Positions 6,950 through 7,966 of a stretch of DNA of 7,966 nucleotides are shown one piece after another; positions within the stretch are counted from its first letter, which is position 1; every line of letters begins with the position of its first letter. The notes beneath the pieces were generated by a model. The model ran no database searches and was not told the origin of the DNA. It saw only the letters and a list, made by a program, of their open reading frames with translations. This stretch comes from Lachnospiraceae bacterium UBA2864 (lineage in GTDB: Bacteria > Bacillota > Clostridia > Lachnospirales > Lachnospiraceae). The stretch covers positions 92,679 to 100,644 of the forward strand of contig DEFA01000025.1 in the NCBI GenBank assembly GCA_002350525.1. The letters run 5' to 3'. The translations under genes were made by a program, and so were the position numbers.

Positions 6950-7048
6950 TTATGCTTCTGCCATCTTGCTGATTCTGAAATAGTAGCAAAGTAGCCTACG
7001 CATTTTTCTGATAAACATATAAAGTCTATATCTTGCTTCAATATTCAT
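6950..7048 (-). CDS. Small basic peptide, 32 residues, possible leader peptide
   Basis: The ATG at 7048-7046 is preceded by AGGAG (7062-7058) with 9-nt spacing, and the ORF ends with TAA at 6952-6950. The peptide starts MNIEARYRLYMFIRKMRRLL, is rich in Arg, Lys and Tyr, and has one Cys. I see no signal peptide and no family I recognise. It starts 17 nt after the stop of the 56-residue ORF, so it fits the operon. Its stop codon abuts the foldable leader of the lipoprotein gene, so translating it may matter more than the product itself. The strong ribosome site and tight spacing support it; the short length argues for caution. Confidence 0.5.
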   Translation of the reverse strand: MNIEARYRLYMFIRKMRRLLCYYFRISKMAEA

Positions 7049-7065
7049 GATCACTCTCTCCTTCC

Positions 7066-7236
7066 TTATATAGATGCTCCGCCAAGAAAAGCAAAGAAGA
7101 TTCTGAGGACTAGACTAAGCAACATCAGAAAACCTCTTAATGCTCCCAGGGCAAGCCACAGAACGGCCCCTGCTATTCTTACTAATATCCATAAAACATC
7201 CAGTATTCCTTTTCCTATTAAGCTTAGTATCCTCAT
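7066..7236 (-). CDS. Small hydrophobic membrane protein, 56 residues
   Basis: The ORF runs from ATG 7236-7234 to TAA 7068-7066, begins 15 nt after the parR stop and has an AGG-rich ribosome site (AAAGGCAGG, nearest AGG 6 nt from the start). The product is almost entirely Leu, Ile, Val, Ala, Gly and Phe, with lone basic residues at K9, R20, R34 and R45, and tryptophans at 16 and 27. It has room for one or two membrane helices or an amphipathic helix with a cationic face, and no acidic residue except D13. I do not recognise the family. Small hydrophobic proteins occur next to conjugation and partition genes in Firmicutes elements; toxin-like or holin-like roles would be speculation. Being shorter than 60 codons, it is easily missed in automatic annotation. 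Confidence 0.7.
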   Translation of the reverse strand: MRILSLIGKGILDVLWILVRIAGAVLWLALGALRGFLMLLSLVLRIFFAFLGGASI

Positions 7237-7251
7237 AATTTACCTGCCTTT

Positions 7252-7689
7252 CTATGACCATAAATCAGTTAATTCATCTAAAGCTTGTTCAGCTTCCTTT
7301 TTACCTTTTTCAGTAGGTGATTCATTTACCTGCGAACTAAAACCAGTATTATTGAAGTTACCTCCACCTGATTTTAGTGTAGTTATAACCATACTGAATA
7401 ATTCTTGTCTTATCTCAGCCTCTAATTCTTTCTTTAATATTTCCCTTTGTTTATCCACATACTCCTTTGTTGCATATCCCCCTTGTTTTTTTATTTCCTT
7501 ACTGCCCTCGCCAGTAAGAAGATCAATATCTGCATCAAGAAGCGTTTTCTTAAGAATATCTATTATGAAATTGCTTTTGTTGCGATATATTTCAGGGTTT
7601 AGATCTCGAAGTATTTTGTGAATTGCTAAATGCTCTGGATTGTTGATATTTAACCTGAAACCATAATGAATGCTTTCATCACTGGACAT
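7252..7689 (-). CDS. parR: ParR-like plasmid centromere-binding protein
   Basis: This 145-residue protein is the probable DNA-binding adaptor of a type II (actin-based) partition system, linking centromere DNA to ParM filaments. Residues 8-50 fit a ribbon-helix-helix domain: a strand YGFRLNINN, then helices through HLAIHKILRDL and KSNFIIDILKKTL. Residues 75-105 are a charged helix likely to be a coiled coil. Residues 107-128 are a Gly/Asn-rich linker. The last 15 residues (KEAEQALDELTDLWS) form a short acidic-hydrophobic tail, as expected of a ParM-contacting C-terminus. Its ATG overlaps the end of the parM frame by 11 nt, and AAAGGAG (7703-7697) lies 7 nt upstream, which points to translational coupling. 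No centromere repeats lie here; in this family they usually lie upstream of parM, outside the window. ParR sequences diverge strongly, so the call rests on fold pattern plus neighbour. Confidence 0.85.
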   Translation of the reverse strand: MSSDESIHYGFRLNINNPEHLAIHKILRDLNPEIYRNKSNFIIDILKKTLLDADIDLLTGEGSKEIKKQGGYATKEYVDKQREILKKELEAEIRQELFSMVITTLKSGGGNFNNTGFSSQVNESPTEKGKKEAEQALDELTDLWS

Positions 7690-7966
7690 TAATCTGCTCC
7701 TTTGACATCGTTATCTTAGCCAATGTTTCAAATCCTTTAGCATTTGCACAAATATCAGTATTAAAGGAAAAATTATTCTGATTGAAGCTTCCAAAGTTCT
7801 TCATTACTACAGCACCACCACCCACAAATACAAATGGGGTTGTTTTAAGGCTATATTTTTCTTCTCTGAGAGAATTTATTACCATTGAGATAAATGAACT
7901 TATTTCCTGATTCATTATCTGTATGTATTCATCAGGTAGTGAGCTTTTATGTGATATCATATATTC
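7679..7966 (-). CDS. parM: ParM-like actin ATPase, C-terminal 95 residues (runs off the right end)
   Basis: The frame is open to base 7966 and ends with TGA at 7681-7679; the methionine at 7960 is internal, since the frame continues upstream of it (EYM...). The segment holds the last part of an actin-like fold: a helical region (LPDEYIQIMNQEISSFISMV), then PFVFVGGGAVVMKNFG, the Gly-rich adenosine-binding loop of actin/Hsp70-type ATPases, then NTDICANAKGFETLA, a motif typical of the C-terminus of Firmicutes ParM/StbA proteins. ParM filaments push plasmid copies apart after capture of ParR-DNA complexes. The direct overlap with parR supports the call. The N-terminal nucleotide-binding motifs are not in the window. 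Confidence 0.87.
   Translation of the reverse strand, partial: EYMISHKSSLPDEYIQIMNQEISSFISMVINSLREEKYSLKTTPFVFVGGGAVVMKNFGSFNQNNFSFNTDICANAKGFETLAKITMSKEQINVQ

Noticed and set aside
6609..6983. Plus-strand 124-codon frame antisense to the lipoprotein
   Set aside because: It reads the reverse of the Thr/Glu repeat, which gives a Ser/Val/Phe-rich artefact; no ribosome site or recognisable domain.
7352..7621. Plus-strand 89-codon frame antisense to parR
   Set aside because: A shadow of the well-supported parR frame, without its own ribosome site.

Overview
The window looks like part of a plasmid or integrative/conjugative element from a Firmicute, most plausibly a gut or rumen Lachnospiraceae. 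The grounds are the moderately AT-rich sequence, strong AGGAGG-type ribosome sites, a ParM/ParR pair of the Firmicutes type, a DUF5688-like protein, and a very large thioester/CnaB surface protein with an LPQTG anchor. The species cannot be named from the sequence. Every gene I can support lies on the minus strand, so the biological order runs from right to left.

Right end (7966 down to 7252): the C-terminal part of a ParM-like actin ATPase, overlapping by 11 nt a complete ParR-like ribbon-helix-helix protein. Next (7236 to 6950) come two small genes, below the size usually annotated: a 56-residue very hydrophobic protein and a 32-residue basic peptide, each with its own ribosome site. Then follows an 81-nt leader in which four short segments can fold in two mutually exclusive ways, one of which hides the ribosome site of the next gene. 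That gene (6868 to 6068) encodes a lipoprotein with a long Thr/Glu-rich stalk and a roughly 115-residue C-terminal domain I do not recognise.

Centre (5952 to 478): one 1824-residue surface protein with a signal peptide, an N-terminal Cys-Gln thioester domain, about thirteen CnaB/SpaA-type domains with visible isopeptide residues, LPQTG, a membrane helix and an acidic tail. Three consecutive CnaB domains are duplicated as a block. A strong intrinsic terminator ends 31 nt before its start codon, and a second terminator with a related stem follows its stop.

Left end (342 to 1): the N-terminal 114 residues of a DUF5688-family protein of unknown function.

How the genes may work together (inference): the partition genes, two small proteins, a stalked lipoprotein and a covalent host- or cell-binding adhesin are collinear and closely spaced. 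This suggests an element that maintains itself and also re-equips the cell surface, possibly for mating contact or host attachment. The two regulatory leaders suggest that the two surface proteins are controlled separately from the partition genes. No sortase, relaxase, coupling ATPase, integrase or replication gene lies in the window, so the type of element is not proven.
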